Source of the DNA: Rostrohypoxylon terebratum
Taxonomy: Eukaryota; Ascomycota; Sordariomycetes; Xylariales; Hypoxylaceae
Assembly (NCBI GenBank): GCA_022497145.1
Contig: MU386032.1
Coordinates: 1-38,139, forward strand
Reading direction: 5' to 3'
Length of the DNA stretch: 38,139 nucleotides
Shown here: positions 1-10,500 of the stretch, piece by piece
Position numbering within the stretch: the first letter of the stretch is position 1
Layout of the letters: every line of letters starts with the position of its first letter
Translations under genes and position numbers: made by a program
Notes under the pieces: model-generated
Seen by the model: the letters and a program-made list of their open reading frames with translations, nothing else
Database searches by the model: none
What the model was told of the DNA's origin: nothing

Positions 1-93
1 TGATTACACTTGACCTCTACGATTACTGTTACCTTAAAATCAAGACCCCCTTATGAAGCTATACTTACTAAGCCTAAGTATAGGTTCGTCACA
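1..93 (+). repeat. LTR 3' end, copy 1 (cut by window edge)
   Basis: These 93 bases match the last 93 bases of the LTR at 1148-1557 with three substitutions, and match the reverse-strand LTR at 29510-29934 without any difference. The segment ends in GTCACA, the CA terminus expected of an LTR. The 5' part lies outside the window. It could be the 5' LTR of a short element whose 3' LTR is at 1148-1557, or a solo LTR. Confidence 0.8.
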
Positions 94-499
94 TTCTATA
101 GTTAAGGGAAATGTCCAGTAAGTGCAAATATAGCGAAGCCTTTTAGGTTATGATCTATTAGGTGCTTCTATAGTCCAGACAAAGAGGAGTTGATGAAGTC
201 GGCATGTAAGAACCTCATTTGCACATTGAGGAAGGGATACGTGGTATACATGACCAAACAATTAAGAAAGACTTAAAATACAATAGCAGTCACCATTAAG
301 GCTTTGTTAAGTAGGAAAGTCTGTTGTTCTATTTTTATGTCTTTGAGAAATAGATATACAATGTTATTCAGAATCATATATTACGAACCAGCCCCATTTC
401 GTGGCCCAAAGGAATTCCCGATCGCAAAGGAATTTTGCAATTCGATCGCCACACCCAAATCGTAATATCTAAATCATCAGCACACGTAACCTAATCAAA

Positions 500-1048
500 A
501 TGGAAACTCCTCAAGGAACCCGCCCAACACACCAGTCACTCCCAAAGCTCACAATTCCATCCAGGCGTCATGAGCCCGAGCCAGAAGAGATAACCACAAC
601 GCGTGTAGCCGACTTTCTGGACTATTGTGCAAAGCACAAGAAGGCCCCTCTCACACGACTTCCTTCTATTCCACTCGTACTTCCTGCTACCTCTGCCTCA
701 GAGTCAGATGCAGGCAAGAGCACAGACAAAGAAACAGAGGATATAGAGAGAGACATCGGAAAATTAACTGCTGATAAACCGCCCAACACTCTCGATTTTA
801 CAGAGAATGAATGGGAGGTTCTAGATGCTAAAAAGGCAGAGTACGAGGAAGCTAAAGCACTGCACACGGAGGCGATTCTCGAAATGCAGGCAGACCCAAA
901 AAATAGGAGCTTAATGATGAAGTGTAGGCATTGGAGACAGGTCAGAGAACGCCTTAACTTAGAGATTTCGCTGATCTGGGACCGGAGAGAAATTCGCAGG
1001 AATTTCCGACGAGACGCAAATCACCCCAAGGGTATTCACAACTGGTAA
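500..1048 (+). CDS. Hypothetical protein, 182 aa, between two LTRs
   Basis: A single open frame of 182 residues starting in a good fungal context (AATCAAAATGG). I recognise no family. The first 95 residues are polar and rich in Pro, Ser and Thr; residues about 100-150 are highly charged and could form helix or coiled coil (EWEVLDAKKAEYEEAKALH); the C-terminus is basic (RREIRRNFRRD). There is no signal peptide or membrane segment. A purine-rich tract (about 1077-1090) follows the stop. The ORF lies between LTR copies 1 and 2, so it is either the internal gene of a non-autonomous LTR element or a host gene flanked by solo LTRs. No protease, RT, RNase H or integrase motif is present. Confidence 0.45.
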   Translation: METPQGTRPTHQSLPKLTIPSRRHEPEPEEITTTRVADFLDYCAKHKKAPLTRLPSIPLVLPATSASESDAGKSTDKETEDIERDIGKLTADKPPNTLDFTENEWEVLDAKKAEYEEAKALHTEAILEMQADPKNRSLMMKCRHWRQVRERLNLEISLIWDRREIRRNFRRDANHPKGIHNW

Positions 1049-1147
1049 GAAGTAAATAGACGCCTCTACCAGCAAAGGGTTAAGGGGGAAATCTTATTTA
1101 TGCGTGACGGCCTTGTATTCAATTTCAATTGAGTAGCCGCAGGCGGT

Positions 1148-1557
1148 TGTCACAAACCAACCGACAGGCGGCCACCTGGAGCACCCAAGGAGTGGAACCC
1201 ATAAACCAATCACGGTTAAACCGCGGCGTAGAATGATCTATTGATCTAACTGATCTAGAGCGTCTACCAGAACATTAGATCAATTAGATCAACCAGACCA
1301 CGATAACCTCAGATACCCAGAAAGGAGGAAGGAGAAGACATCTATATAAACATGGCAGGCCCTCATGTATCTAGTCATTCGTTTTAGTTCTTTAGTTATC
1401 AATCTAAGTCTATTCACTACGAGTAGGGAGAGGACTCCAAGCCTCTCTGACGAACATACTTGATTGATCACATTTGACCTCTACAATTACTGTTACCTTA
1501 AAATCAAGACCCCCTTATGAAGCTATACTTACTAAGCCTAAGTATAGGTTCGTCACA
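1148..1557 (+). repeat. LTR, copy 2 (about 410 bp)
   Basis: Starts TGTCAC and ends GTCACA, the TG...CA form of LTRs. The 3' 93 bases match copy 1, and much of the length aligns to the reverse complement of 29510-29934, including the AACCAATCA(C/T)GGTTAAAC block near 1205 and the segment around 1370-1470. The start was chosen because the aligned start of the reverse-strand copy coincides with the end of recognisable transcription-factor coding sequence. A TATA box (TATATAAA, about 1343-1350) lies mid-LTR where a Pol II promoter is expected. Flanking pentamers (GCGGT and CGTAA) do not match, so there is no visible target duplication. Confidence 0.75.
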
Positions 1558-3828
1558 CGTAAGTGTAATTTAATACGTATCTAAGTATAATATATATGTT
1601 AAGCACTTATTACCTAAATATAAATGTGTTAGGTTTAGTTCAGTCTTATTCATCTAACCAATAGCTTCCAATAATAAGTGATGATAACCTCTTTGCAGGA
1701 TTTCTGCCTGACTTATATGCGACCTGGCTGCCAACTGTATCTTGGCATCCAATCCCCGTGTGACACAGAACCACGCGATCTCACACAATCGACTTTAGTC
1801 CGAATACTGGAGATTTCGAAATGCTGTGTAGACAGGAAACATTACACACTAACGGCTCAGGCTCGCAAAGAATCCGACGATTCGTTCCATGGCGCCGGGG
1901 CGCAGTATGGCACAGCAACTCAAACCCAGGGCCCTTGGCTAGAGCGCGCAGCCATTCCACCACGGCTCAGCGTGGAGACCATCCTCGACCCCGACCTCGT
2001 TTGACTGCTGACAACGTAAGATGGCCTTTCTTGGATGATAGCGATGACGACGACGATTCAGACTTGCTGAGTCCCGACTTTCCAGCGGTTCACCTGTCAA
2101 ATGGTCCTCTTCGTAGTCAAGGAGCCGTTCGTCGGCGGAGCTCTACTCGCTCAGTCACCTCAAGTATGCTCTGCCGCTCTCCTATCGACGGCAGACATGA
2201 TATTCCAAGCCATCTCGACCACGTCGCTCGTGATTCCCCGGGGACCGCGGAGACAAACGGCCTACGCAGGAGTGATAACGATAATAGTGAAGCAATGGAG
2301 GGCAACCAGCCTTAGACCCCAGGTGACGATGGGAATCTCAGGGTGAAGGGTGTCTTGGAGAGGAAGATACTTAAACGTGAGGGATAAGGGGTTAGGATAA
2401 GTGTGATGCAGGCGCCCCTTTTCGACCAACCCTAAATTCCATCCCAACCCTTTTAGGTTTAGGCTAAGTCAAGCACGCTCTCACTCCGTACCTCCTTCGG
2501 AGACCGAATCTAGTGGTTGAGCTTCGGCTTCGGGACGGGACAGGATGTCAGATCCCGGCTAAAGTTTACGTCATTACACCGGAGCGGACCAGTCGTTGGC
2601 TATCGATCTGCATCGGCGGATTGGATGTTATACGATTAGGTACCTAGATTGTCCCTTTATTAAGACATGTAACTCAACGTAGAACGCATAAAGTTCAAAG
2701 AAGCCTGGAGCTACAAATAGGCGAGGTAAGCAATCGAGAGACTTGTTATTATACGTTCAATTGTTGCATAGTTTTAATGCCCAAGTTGGAAGTTAATCTT
2801 CAGTGTTATCAAAAGATTCCCCCTATGCGAAGACCAAAAGTTAGAAGCCCTAAAATTTTCATCACCGCTGTCAATAGCTTTGAGAAGAAGTATCCATTCA
2901 GAAACTAGTGAATGTCAAGATAACTAAAGGTCGTTTTATAGATGTACTAAAGACAGATACAAGTATAGGTCGGAAATCCTTGAATTGTGCCGTGCAATTG
3001 AGGCTCTTTTATAGGTACGTACCAGCAAGCAAGCAAACAAAATTGGAGGTAACTCTCGTAATGTGAAATATCATGATAAGGGAATACCCCATTTGAGGCG
3101 CGGAATGTAACACACCCTATAAGACGCCAAGACAGGGAACAGCTATTCGCCATATTAAATGGAGTCTTGCTTTCTAGAATTTCGCTAATAATATCTTTCC
3201 ACCTTGTCACAAATGCCCGGCCCGATCCCCTAGCTTTGTACACTTTTAACACTACACATCGTACCAATATACCTATACAATTAAAAGAAAAAACATAAAG
3301 CTCGTGTCAACCATCCAAATATATTATCTAAGCTCTTTACGTAGCCACCAAGCTTTGCTACGTAAGGTTTTCTACATGTGTTGATTCTTACCAGAGGACG
3401 CTCAGTTCATGGTGTAGGTATGGCCTAAATGTGTAAATAAAAGTAAGTCGTGCCGGAACACCCTTTCTTTTCCAAAACGGTTGGTTTGGCAAGATAAATA
3501 AGGCTACGCCCATCTCTTTACTCAGCTACAGCTTGGAATTTTAGGAAGGATCGGTACCTTGTCGTAACGCTATTTGGCATATAATACAACATGGGATGCA
3601 TCTGGTGCAGGAACGACGCAGGACGAAATTGGCCTCCATAGAAAATCAGCCAATAGTTATTATATCTCCCTTTTCAATCGACCCTAAACAACTGATATCT
3701 TGAAAGCCGCTTTGCATTTCAACCCAGGTAATGACATTTACACTAGCACGAATTAGTAGTTTTAGGCCTCGCTTTGCGCCTCATCTGAGTAAGTATAAAA
3801 ACACGAGAATCATTAGGTTTCTTACAAA
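1558..3828. other. Intergenic, no supported gene
   Basis: AT-rich apart from a GC-richer island at about 1850-2300 holding the tRNA-like boxes and an unconvincing open frame with an acidic tract (DDSDDDDDSD). A 106-codon frame on the minus strand (2947-3267) has no recognisable motif. The Pro/Ser-rich segment and the acid tract could be a fragment of a captured host gene, but nothing shows that. Confidence 0.5.
1916..1962 (-). repeat. tRNA-like A/B box pair, possible SINE relic
   Basis: On the minus strand, TGGTGGAATGG (complement of 1952-1962) fits the Pol III A-box consensus TRGYNNARNNG completely, and GGTTTGAGTTG (complement of 1916-1926) fits the B-box GGTTCGANTCC at 8 of 11 positions. 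Their 25-base spacing is shorter than in a real tRNA and no acceptor stem can be drawn, so this is not a tRNA gene. A tRNA-derived SINE head is possible. On the plus strand the same DNA lies inside a GC-rich open frame (1821-2315) with an Asp-rich tract that I do not accept as a gene. Confidence 0.3.
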
Positions 3829-4202
3829 ATGAGGGTTTCTCCCGTTGTCTCGCAACTTGTGTGCGTGTGTGCGTGTATTGGCTCGGTGAGTGCAATACAT
3901 TATACGCTCACTTAGTTACGATAGACACATCCGCCCGCTACTATTCAACGCCAATAAAAACTGTCTGCAGTTAGATTTCTGTCGCTATTATTACCTTAAC
4001 CTTCATTTTCAGGTGAGAACTAATAATTTCTATGGCTCCCTTATGTGATAGGCATAGTTACATCATGTTATGCCGGGGTTGCATTCTCACTGTTTCTTAT
4101 ACGCAGATTCGCGCTCTACCTAGGGATAACCTGGAAGCTGTTGTCACAGAAGATTCAGCGTACACCACCCCTGTGGCTGTAATGCCACAACGGAGGCTTT
4201 AG
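3829..4202 (+). CDS. Tentative small secreted peptide, 50 aa, with back-to-back introns
   Basis: Exon 1 (3829-3885) encodes 19 residues resembling a signal peptide (MRVSPVVSQLVCVCACIGS) and stops exactly at a GTGAGT donor. A proposed final exon (4107-4202) follows TACGCAG and gives 31 residues to TAG with no frame break. Between them, a TTTTCAG acceptor at 4012 is followed at once by a GTGAGA donor at 4013, as if two introns abut with a zero-length exon. A TATAAAA lies about 30 bases before the ATG. The mature part is short, has one Lys/Arg-like processing candidate (QRRL at the end) and no known family. Alternatively the first intron alone is removed, giving a 30-aa product, or this is a decayed 5' gene end. 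No homology supports it. Confidence 0.28.
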
Positions 4203-4230
4203 TTTAGCCAACATCCCGAGAGACTGCAGC

Positions 4231-4956
4231 ATGTCATACCATGAGTCGCGCTCCTACAGGGAGACAGCTCACTTGGATGGCAGCGCAAATCCGGGGAATG
4301 CTGGTAATTGTTCACAATATATCAGGAACGACCAATTGTTCCTTTACAACTCCCATGGGCATTTAAACTCCTATGTGCCACCCCTGGCTCAACCCCACAC
4401 GCAATTCGAACCGGAATCGACCCTGATATCAACCTTTGACGATGTCACAGACGAAACCTGTTGGTGCGGAGCACTGAATTATATTCTCCCGTCTCCTTTA
4501 ACTCTAAGTTTCGATCATACCGTTGACAGTTCCTCATTCGAAACCATAATCGATTGGCCACTTGTTGGTGTTGATGGGGATCAAAATGGTTGCCAATCTC
4601 AGCTCAGCCCTACGAAGGATCCGTCTCGGATTGTTAGTAGCTCCAAACGTACTAAACGTCCACAATGCGAGCAGTGTGGCAGAGCTTTCACTAAGAAGAA
4701 TGATTTGAAGCGACACACAGAGTCGAAGCATTACGTCCACGGTCCGAAGTACAGATGCATTTGCGGGCATGCGCAGCCCCGTAAAGATAATCACAAACGC
4801 CATGTGAAATCCTGCGAAAACCCGAGACAACATACATCCTACAGATGCAAATGTGATGAAGAACATATCAACAAAGAAATCCATTTAGAGCACGTCAAAC
4901 AATGTAGCGCAAGATTCTATGGCTGCGCTGGCCGTCCAAGACTGGGTGGTGATTGA
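4231..4956 (+). CDS. C2H2-type zinc-finger protein, 241 aa
   Basis: Single-exon gene for a probable nuclear DNA-binding regulator. Residues 1-140 are polar and low in structure. Finger 1 is a standard C-X2-C-X12-H-X4-H unit (Cys146, Cys149, His162, His167). Two further units follow with altered spacing and final ligand, C-X-C-X12-H-X3-C (Cys176, Cys178, His191, Cys195 and Cys206, Cys208, His221, Cys225). Basic stretches such as SSKRTKRP just before finger 1 could serve in nuclear import. Such one-canonical-plus-variant arrays are frequent in ascomycete regulators of unknown target. The start is the first in-frame ATG and the stop is followed by AT-rich DNA. What it regulates cannot be said. 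Confidence 0.8.
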   Translation: MSYHESRSYRETAHLDGSANPGNAGNCSQYIRNDQLFLYNSHGHLNSYVPPLAQPHTQFEPESTLISTFDDVTDETCWCGALNYILPSPLTLSFDHTVDSSSFETIIDWPLVGVDGDQNGCQSQLSPTKDPSRIVSSSKRTKRPQCEQCGRAFTKKNDLKRHTESKHYVHGPKYRCICGHAQPRKDNHKRHVKSCENPRQHTSYRCKCDEEHINKEIHLEHVKQCSARFYGCAGRPRLGGD

Positions 4957-6015
4957 CTAAAAATCAAGGAAGATGAAATCTCAGCAGCCCTAACAGTCTT
5001 TCTCTTCCCCAGCAGCTTAAAACCCCTGAAACCAACCCCGCTATCCTCGTGGATTTTACCCCTCGAACCAACCCCCTATTTATCCCTTCCTACCTACCTA
5101 CCTAGGCATGTAACCTCACTGCGTGCGTGCTAGACTGATACGAATTCAACATCACTCACTATTTCGATTATCCTAACTTGAAGAAGTACATTCCATTCTT
5201 TTCTCATCGCCACTGTCGCCTTTGCGACGTACCGTTCGTTATATCAGCTTACAAACTGAAGCGCTTTCTTTCCACAGTTATCTACCTACCTTGACAACTA
5301 CTAGGCACTTAGGTACCCATACACCGAGATAGCAGGTACCTGCACACCTATATAGAAACATATCAAGTAGACTTGGTGGATATCCAACATATTCTCCATG
5401 TCTACTAGGTATCTAGGTAGATATGTTTCAAATCGTCTTAATAAATGAACACTCTTTTGATATTAGCTGAACTTTCTCTTGATTGAATTGCAGCATACAT
5501 ACCTAAATGTTTTACTCTGTGTACTAAAACCAGAGCCCCGTGATATCTGCGAAAACGAACGTCACCATGTTCGCTAAAAATCTAGCAGTTCTGCCAACAT
5601 CACCAATATCCAGTTCTCACTGCTTGCTAGTAGTGACACCGTAGAAGCATAACGACTCGCCGTGCAATCGAAACTAGCAACCATTGACGACCGGGTATTG
5701 CAGTTCAACATAAATCAGAATGGGCTAAATTTATCTGGAAGAAAAGTGTGTTCCGTCTTGGGTTGTTTATATCAGCATTAGACCCGAGTTTGCTGAGTTG
5801 TCGCCCTCGAGCTGTAGGTTCTGTCCATATTGTTGGGGAAGAGATTCATCATTAATATATCAGTCGCCTGGCGCCACCGAGACAATTGTCCTTTCAATTC
5901 CACTAATCATGGAAACTCGATCAAGAGAATCCTACGTGGATAGCGGTCATCCATCAGCATAACTATGGTGTTCCCAATTTTCAGCTAAACCTTCGGACGA
6001 TAGGTCCTAATGGGG
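4957..6015. other. Intergenic, TACCTA-rich
   Basis: No gene seen. About 5090-5430 is rich in CCTA/TAGG words (a run of CTACCTACCTACCTAGG near 5091, others near 5285, 5335 and 5405), which recur across the gene-poor parts of the window. Confidence 0.5.
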
Positions 6016-6320
6016 AAATTAGGCCTCAATTGCTACAATAACGTTACAACGAAGAGGCCCATTTTCAGGTACACCAACTTTTTAACAGCGAGGCCTATTT
6101 TACACATTGTGAGGCCCATTATTCTAGGAATAGCTAACTTCCTAACCTTCGAGTTAGGTAGTTCCTAGACTAGACACTTTTACCCTGAGGCCTATTTTAT
6201 CTTGCAACGGCAAGATCAATCTCGGTGTTCCATATTGCACACCCAAGACATATGATATGCACAAAAGTAACATTCAACAGACATTGGAGATGAGTAGATA
6301 TTCGTGAGGCCTATTTTCAG
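6016..6320. repeat. Six-copy GAGGCC(C/T)ATTTT motif array
   Basis: Five direct copies of GAGGCC(C/T)ATT begin at 6054, 6090, 6111, 6187 and 6306; four continue as ATTTT, and the copy at 6111 reads ATTATT. One inverted copy with a single change (GAGGCCTAATTT on the minus strand) lies at 6016-6027. The spacing is irregular, so this is not a tandem satellite. The array sits 350-660 bases before the next start codon, which would fit a cluster of binding sites; it could instead be a relic of a repetitive element. Confidence 0.6.
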
Positions 6321-6407
6321 ATTTTTGTCCTTACGTTCAACTTTGACCGTGATTTTCCCGTATATTATCATTTTCATACATCGGGCAATCCGGATTGCCA
6401 ATTACAA

Positions 6408-6437
6408 CTTAGGTAGGTACTTAGGTACCTACCTAAG
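6408..6437. repeat. Perfect 13-bp hairpin of TAGGTA words
   Basis: Arm CTTAGGTAGGTAC at 6408-6420, loop TTAG, complementary arm at 6425-6437. It lies between the GAGGCC array and the ORF at 6674. It is not followed by a T-tract in the right place and is probably one of the many TAGGTAC-type repeats. Confidence 0.6.
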
Positions 6438-6673
6438 CTGACATGGCATTGCATACTCTAAGAGACCTAGACAATATCAATTTGAGAGCAAGAGTTCAGT
6501 CCGGAGACACTATTTATATACAATATTCCCAATCGACATGGAAGTCTTGACAAAACTCAAAATATATATGCTAGAAGCAAAGAAGCATTAGCTTCTATAA
6601 ACACAAGCAAACCATTTTGCATTGATGACTACTACGACCGGAGGTAAGACCACCTGCCTACCTGCCCTCACAA

Positions 6674-7501
6674 ATGCTCCATAAGTTTATGAGATTAACG
6701 TATTGCCAGCCAATGGGTTATCATAGCTCCAGGACGTTAAATCCCTTCCCTACTTTAATTATACCACACGAAAACTACGCAGGCATCGTTCTTCCCGGAG
6801 AGGAGCGTACTTATGTGACAATCTCACGGTTCGTAGAAGATGGAGACTTGTACATATATCACATCAGGAACATTGATGTTGACGGCGAGCATTGCGAAGC
6901 TCAAGTGTTTCAAAAATGTCACCTTCCGATAAAATTGTATCTATCTCGGAAAAGGAGATTTCATAGGTTGATGCGCTCGGGAAATCTCATAGAGGAGTTT
7001 GAATTCAACGACGCAATAGTACTAGTTTCTCGTATTCCAGAGGAAGGCCTTGGAAGGCACCGAAACCATCAATTAGCCAAGGAGGCAAAACGGTGGTACG
7101 GATTCTCGGAGGAACAGTTCCCACCATTGCCTTCGCCAGAAGGTCGCCATCTGGAAATTTATTCTGAGGACCTACGACCTGATTACAGTCACCAGTCCTA
7201 CGCTCAGGCAGCTTCGATACAGCAGAGGATATACAAAAGTTGTCAAGTCAGCTACTCACCTCAAACAACAGAGGATATCGAACAAACCTGGTACAAATTC
7301 TCGGAAGACCAGTTTCCCTCACTGTCTTCACCAAGCGACCATCATCTAGATTCTAATTCGAAAATAGACTTCCGAGATCTGTCTTACGCCAAAGCTGCAT
7401 CAACTCTAGAACGAACGAACATGCACTGCCCAGTAAACTATTTATCGAAGCGGAGGAAAACACCAAAGAGCGATAACCGCTCAGAGAATAGAGGCAGATG
7501 A
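6674..7501 (+). CDS. Hypothetical protein, 275 aa, with a duplicated FPxLxSP...SYAxAAS module
   Basis: A single open frame of a family I do not recognise. Residues 25-120 are compact and mixed hydrophobic (YVTISRFVEDGDLYIYHI), possibly a small beta-rich domain. The C-terminal half holds an internal duplication: residues 141-195 (WYGFSEEQFPPLPSP, then SYAQAAS, then CQVSY) and 206-256 (WYKFSEDQFPSLSSP, then SYAKAAS, then CPVNY), offset by about 65 residues. Such repeated short motifs usually act as docking peptides; the partner is unknown. The C-terminus is basic (KRRKTPKSDNRSENRGR). Met14 is an equally possible start. A TATA-like TATTTATATA is near 6511, and the GAGGCC array lies upstream. Confidence 0.55.
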   Translation: MLHKFMRLTYCQPMGYHSSRTLNPFPTLIIPHENYAGIVLPGEERTYVTISRFVEDGDLYIYHIRNIDVDGEHCEAQVFQKCHLPIKLYLSRKRRFHRLMRSGNLIEEFEFNDAIVLVSRIPEEGLGRHRNHQLAKEAKRWYGFSEEQFPPLPSPEGRHLEIYSEDLRPDYSHQSYAQAASIQQRIYKSCQVSYSPQTTEDIEQTWYKFSEDQFPSLSSPSDHHLDSNSKIDFRDLSYAKAASTLERTNMHCPVNYLSKRRKTPKSDNRSENRGR

Positions 7502-10500
7502 AATGACTCCATGTTCAAAGGCTAGGAAGAACATTTCAACAAATTTACTTTTGTCGGGTTTCGTGAGTATCTGAGAGGCGGTTCATTCAAGAAGAAAATG
7601 TCACGCTCATTTCCCCACCTAGTGCTATTTTAGATGATAGAGATTGCAAACACTCATTTATCGAAGACGGCTTTTAAGCTAACGTGGCCTCCGAGAAGAG
7701 TTCTAGAGATACTGCAAAATGTTTGATATCAGACACGCGACCTAGTGGAGCGCTTCTAACTGGCTGGTCGTTGAGCGAGAGCCATGATCGCCCTATGAGA
7801 AGGCTTGAATGGCTTTGGAGAGTCTAGCAACGGCTATCATTGAGGCAGAACTGAAATAGGCTTCATGAGGCTTCGGTATACAGTTTATATTCTTCTGAAT
7901 GACTAGCATGTTCGGGTTCCTTGTTCAAATCGTATCGACTAGACGTCCTCCTTTGTCTAATTGGACCTTGAGGGATGATGCTATGCCAAGGGACTCCCCA
8001 TCGTGGGAGGTCACGGGGTCTTCGTAGAAGGTGTTACAGTCTGATTATGACAGCCGATTTACCTTCTGAAAGAAAGACATTTCTTAAACCTAACAATATG
8101 ACCTCTAGGCAGACACTTACACGTAAAGTTCATAACTGATCCTTCTACTCCTGGGCGGTTTGATGGCAGAACCCTCTCCAGCAGGATGTGGTAGCTAGAG
8201 GTCTTCTTAGCGCTACCTACCTAGTCAGTGGCCTAGGAGCTTCTCGTGGGCATTGAAGACTTATCAATATACCTATGTATCAGCACTTGCTCACCTGATA
8301 CAACAAATGGAGGTTTGGTTCTAGGCATGTAAGGTAAGTATCATATTTCGTAACCTAGTAGGGGGTAAAAGAGCTCGTTGCGGAATAGCAATTTTCTCCC
8401 AGTCTTAGTTTTGCCTAGCGATAGCAATACAGATGAGCGGATTGAGCATCTCAACTTTAGCGTAGAAAGAAAGTCTTTGAGGGTACTGATAAGTATTGTA
8501 TTATTAATCTTTGACGGCATTTGTTACTATTAAGCAAGTCATCAGGCAGAACGCAATCATATTATTGATAGCACTTGAAAATACTTGGGATTTCTTGATC
8601 TACTATGGTCTAGCGTATTGCGCGAGGTAAGGTTGTTTTGATTTGATAAGCTGTAATGAAGTGATACGCTATGGAACATGGCTCGTGAGTGATCACGGAC
8701 CATGACCTTAAAAAGTTGTGTAAAATAAATCACGAACAATTGGAAGGTATTTTGGAGAATTTGCGAATGGAAGCAATATGTAAGATACACTGTCTAGGTC
8801 GGAGCCGATAACCTTGGAACTGCTTTCTTCACGATTATCACCGGTGACGTCCACCATCGGGCTTCGTCGGCAATAGTTGCACGAACGGGTGATCCCTGCG
8901 CAGGGAAGACGAGCTGGGAAGCAATGTCTCTCGTGAGAGGCTGAAAGTTCTGCTTTCGGTTAGCTCAGCGCAACAGCCAGCAACCCAATGCCGGGTTCCC
9001 GGAGAAGCCCTCGCGCGCACAGTCTACCGTGCGTGCCGCGTAACGCCTCTGGGCGGCGGCCTCTTACCAATGACGTCGCTCTATCACATCCATCACATCT
9101 GCTAGCGTACGTAGGGACGGGATCCCGAGGGCGCGGCACTGGAAAATGAAAACTCAATACGATTTAAACGATATGACTCATATGGGGGGACACCGTATCT
9201 CCCGGAATTCCTATTTATGGATTTTATGGAGGCCGCCGAGATAAGTGGCGCGAGACGCCCGGACCCGGATGAGATCGATGGTAGCTGAAGTTTTATTTAT
9301 TGACAGATTGGGCAGGCATGTTAATGCGGATCGCCTAATCATATGAATCAAGTGATATTTGGGGCTGAGAAAGTAGATGAAGAGTTTGTAGATACCGGCC
9401 TACAGAAGTAGCTACAGAACGTACCGATACACTTGTATTCTAAGCACGTACGTGTGTAAATGTATGTAAATTGGGCTGTTGACATCTGAAACCGATTTCA
9501 TATCAGACCTGCCCGTCCCCGGAATAGCGGTGGGATGGTGGAGAGCTTGTGGACGGTGGACTGGACGGGTGTCACTACGTCACAATTGTTGAACAATCAT
9601 GCGTGATTCGAATCTGTTGTTTTGAACGGCAGGTCTGGCATATGCAAGACTGATTCCTTCTCGTGTTACTGTTGTACATGCAAGCACTAGATGGGCGGGA
9701 ACCTATTCCTGGGATTCCTGTAAGGAACCAGGGGGATTGGGACGATGTTTCGAGATTCCTGCAGTCATCACAAATTGAGGGAGCAACGGGACTATTTGTG
9801 TGAATGCCTAGAGGTTGGTAGTCTCCGCCCTGACAAGCTGGTATCGGGACCATCGGGTACGCATTGAAGACGTCCATAATTTGATGCGATTTGCTTCCGA
9901 GTGCCGTTCCTGCGTCGGCAGGTACTATGTAGTGAAGCGCCACAGCACTAAAGCGCATGCAGCCCTGCCTGTCAGATTCGCTAGGCTAGCTGATTACAGG
10001 CATAGTTTGGGTGGCGATAGCAGCAGAAGACGGGTTGTCATTCCAAAATACTCCGAAACCCCAGAAGTACCGGATATTGGAACGCTAAATAAGCACGCTT
10101 GGACAATTTCCATGAACATCTGTTTTGCGAAACTTCATCTTACAGATCTAAACGCGAGGTTTACGCGACGGCGAGCAGCCTGGATTCTTGGCGCGAGCTT
10201 TGCAGAGCTGCTGGGAGTCGGGACAACTTGTCCCTTGAACAGTTGTGGCTGGGTCGAAATAGATTAGATCGCTGGAGCTGAACAGAATCAGCAGCTAGGA
10301 ATTGATGAACTGGTAATAGAATCTTTTAGTCTTCTCTAGCCTTGAGCGGAAGCGGGAAGAGAAATGACGATATCCCACATTACATAGTACAACTACTATG
10401 TAGACATCTGTATGTACGTATCGCCCACAGCGGAATTTCATCATGTGAGAGATGATTATGTGAACAACAAACTATTTTAATAATAGTGTCACTTGCGATT

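Noticed and set aside
1821..2315. 164-codon frame with an Asp-rich tract
   Set aside because: Low complexity, no family, and it overlaps the tRNA-like boxes; kept only as a finding.
2947..3267. 106-codon minus-strand frame
   Set aside because: No motif and no codon or context support.
8940..9020. tRNA-like GGTTAGCTCAGCGC followed by GGGTTCCCGG
   Set aside because: No D-stem pairing, no acceptor stem and no proper B box; not a tRNA.
9815..10267. 150-codon open frame
   Set aside because: No motif, no good start context, and equally long frames occur on the other strand here.
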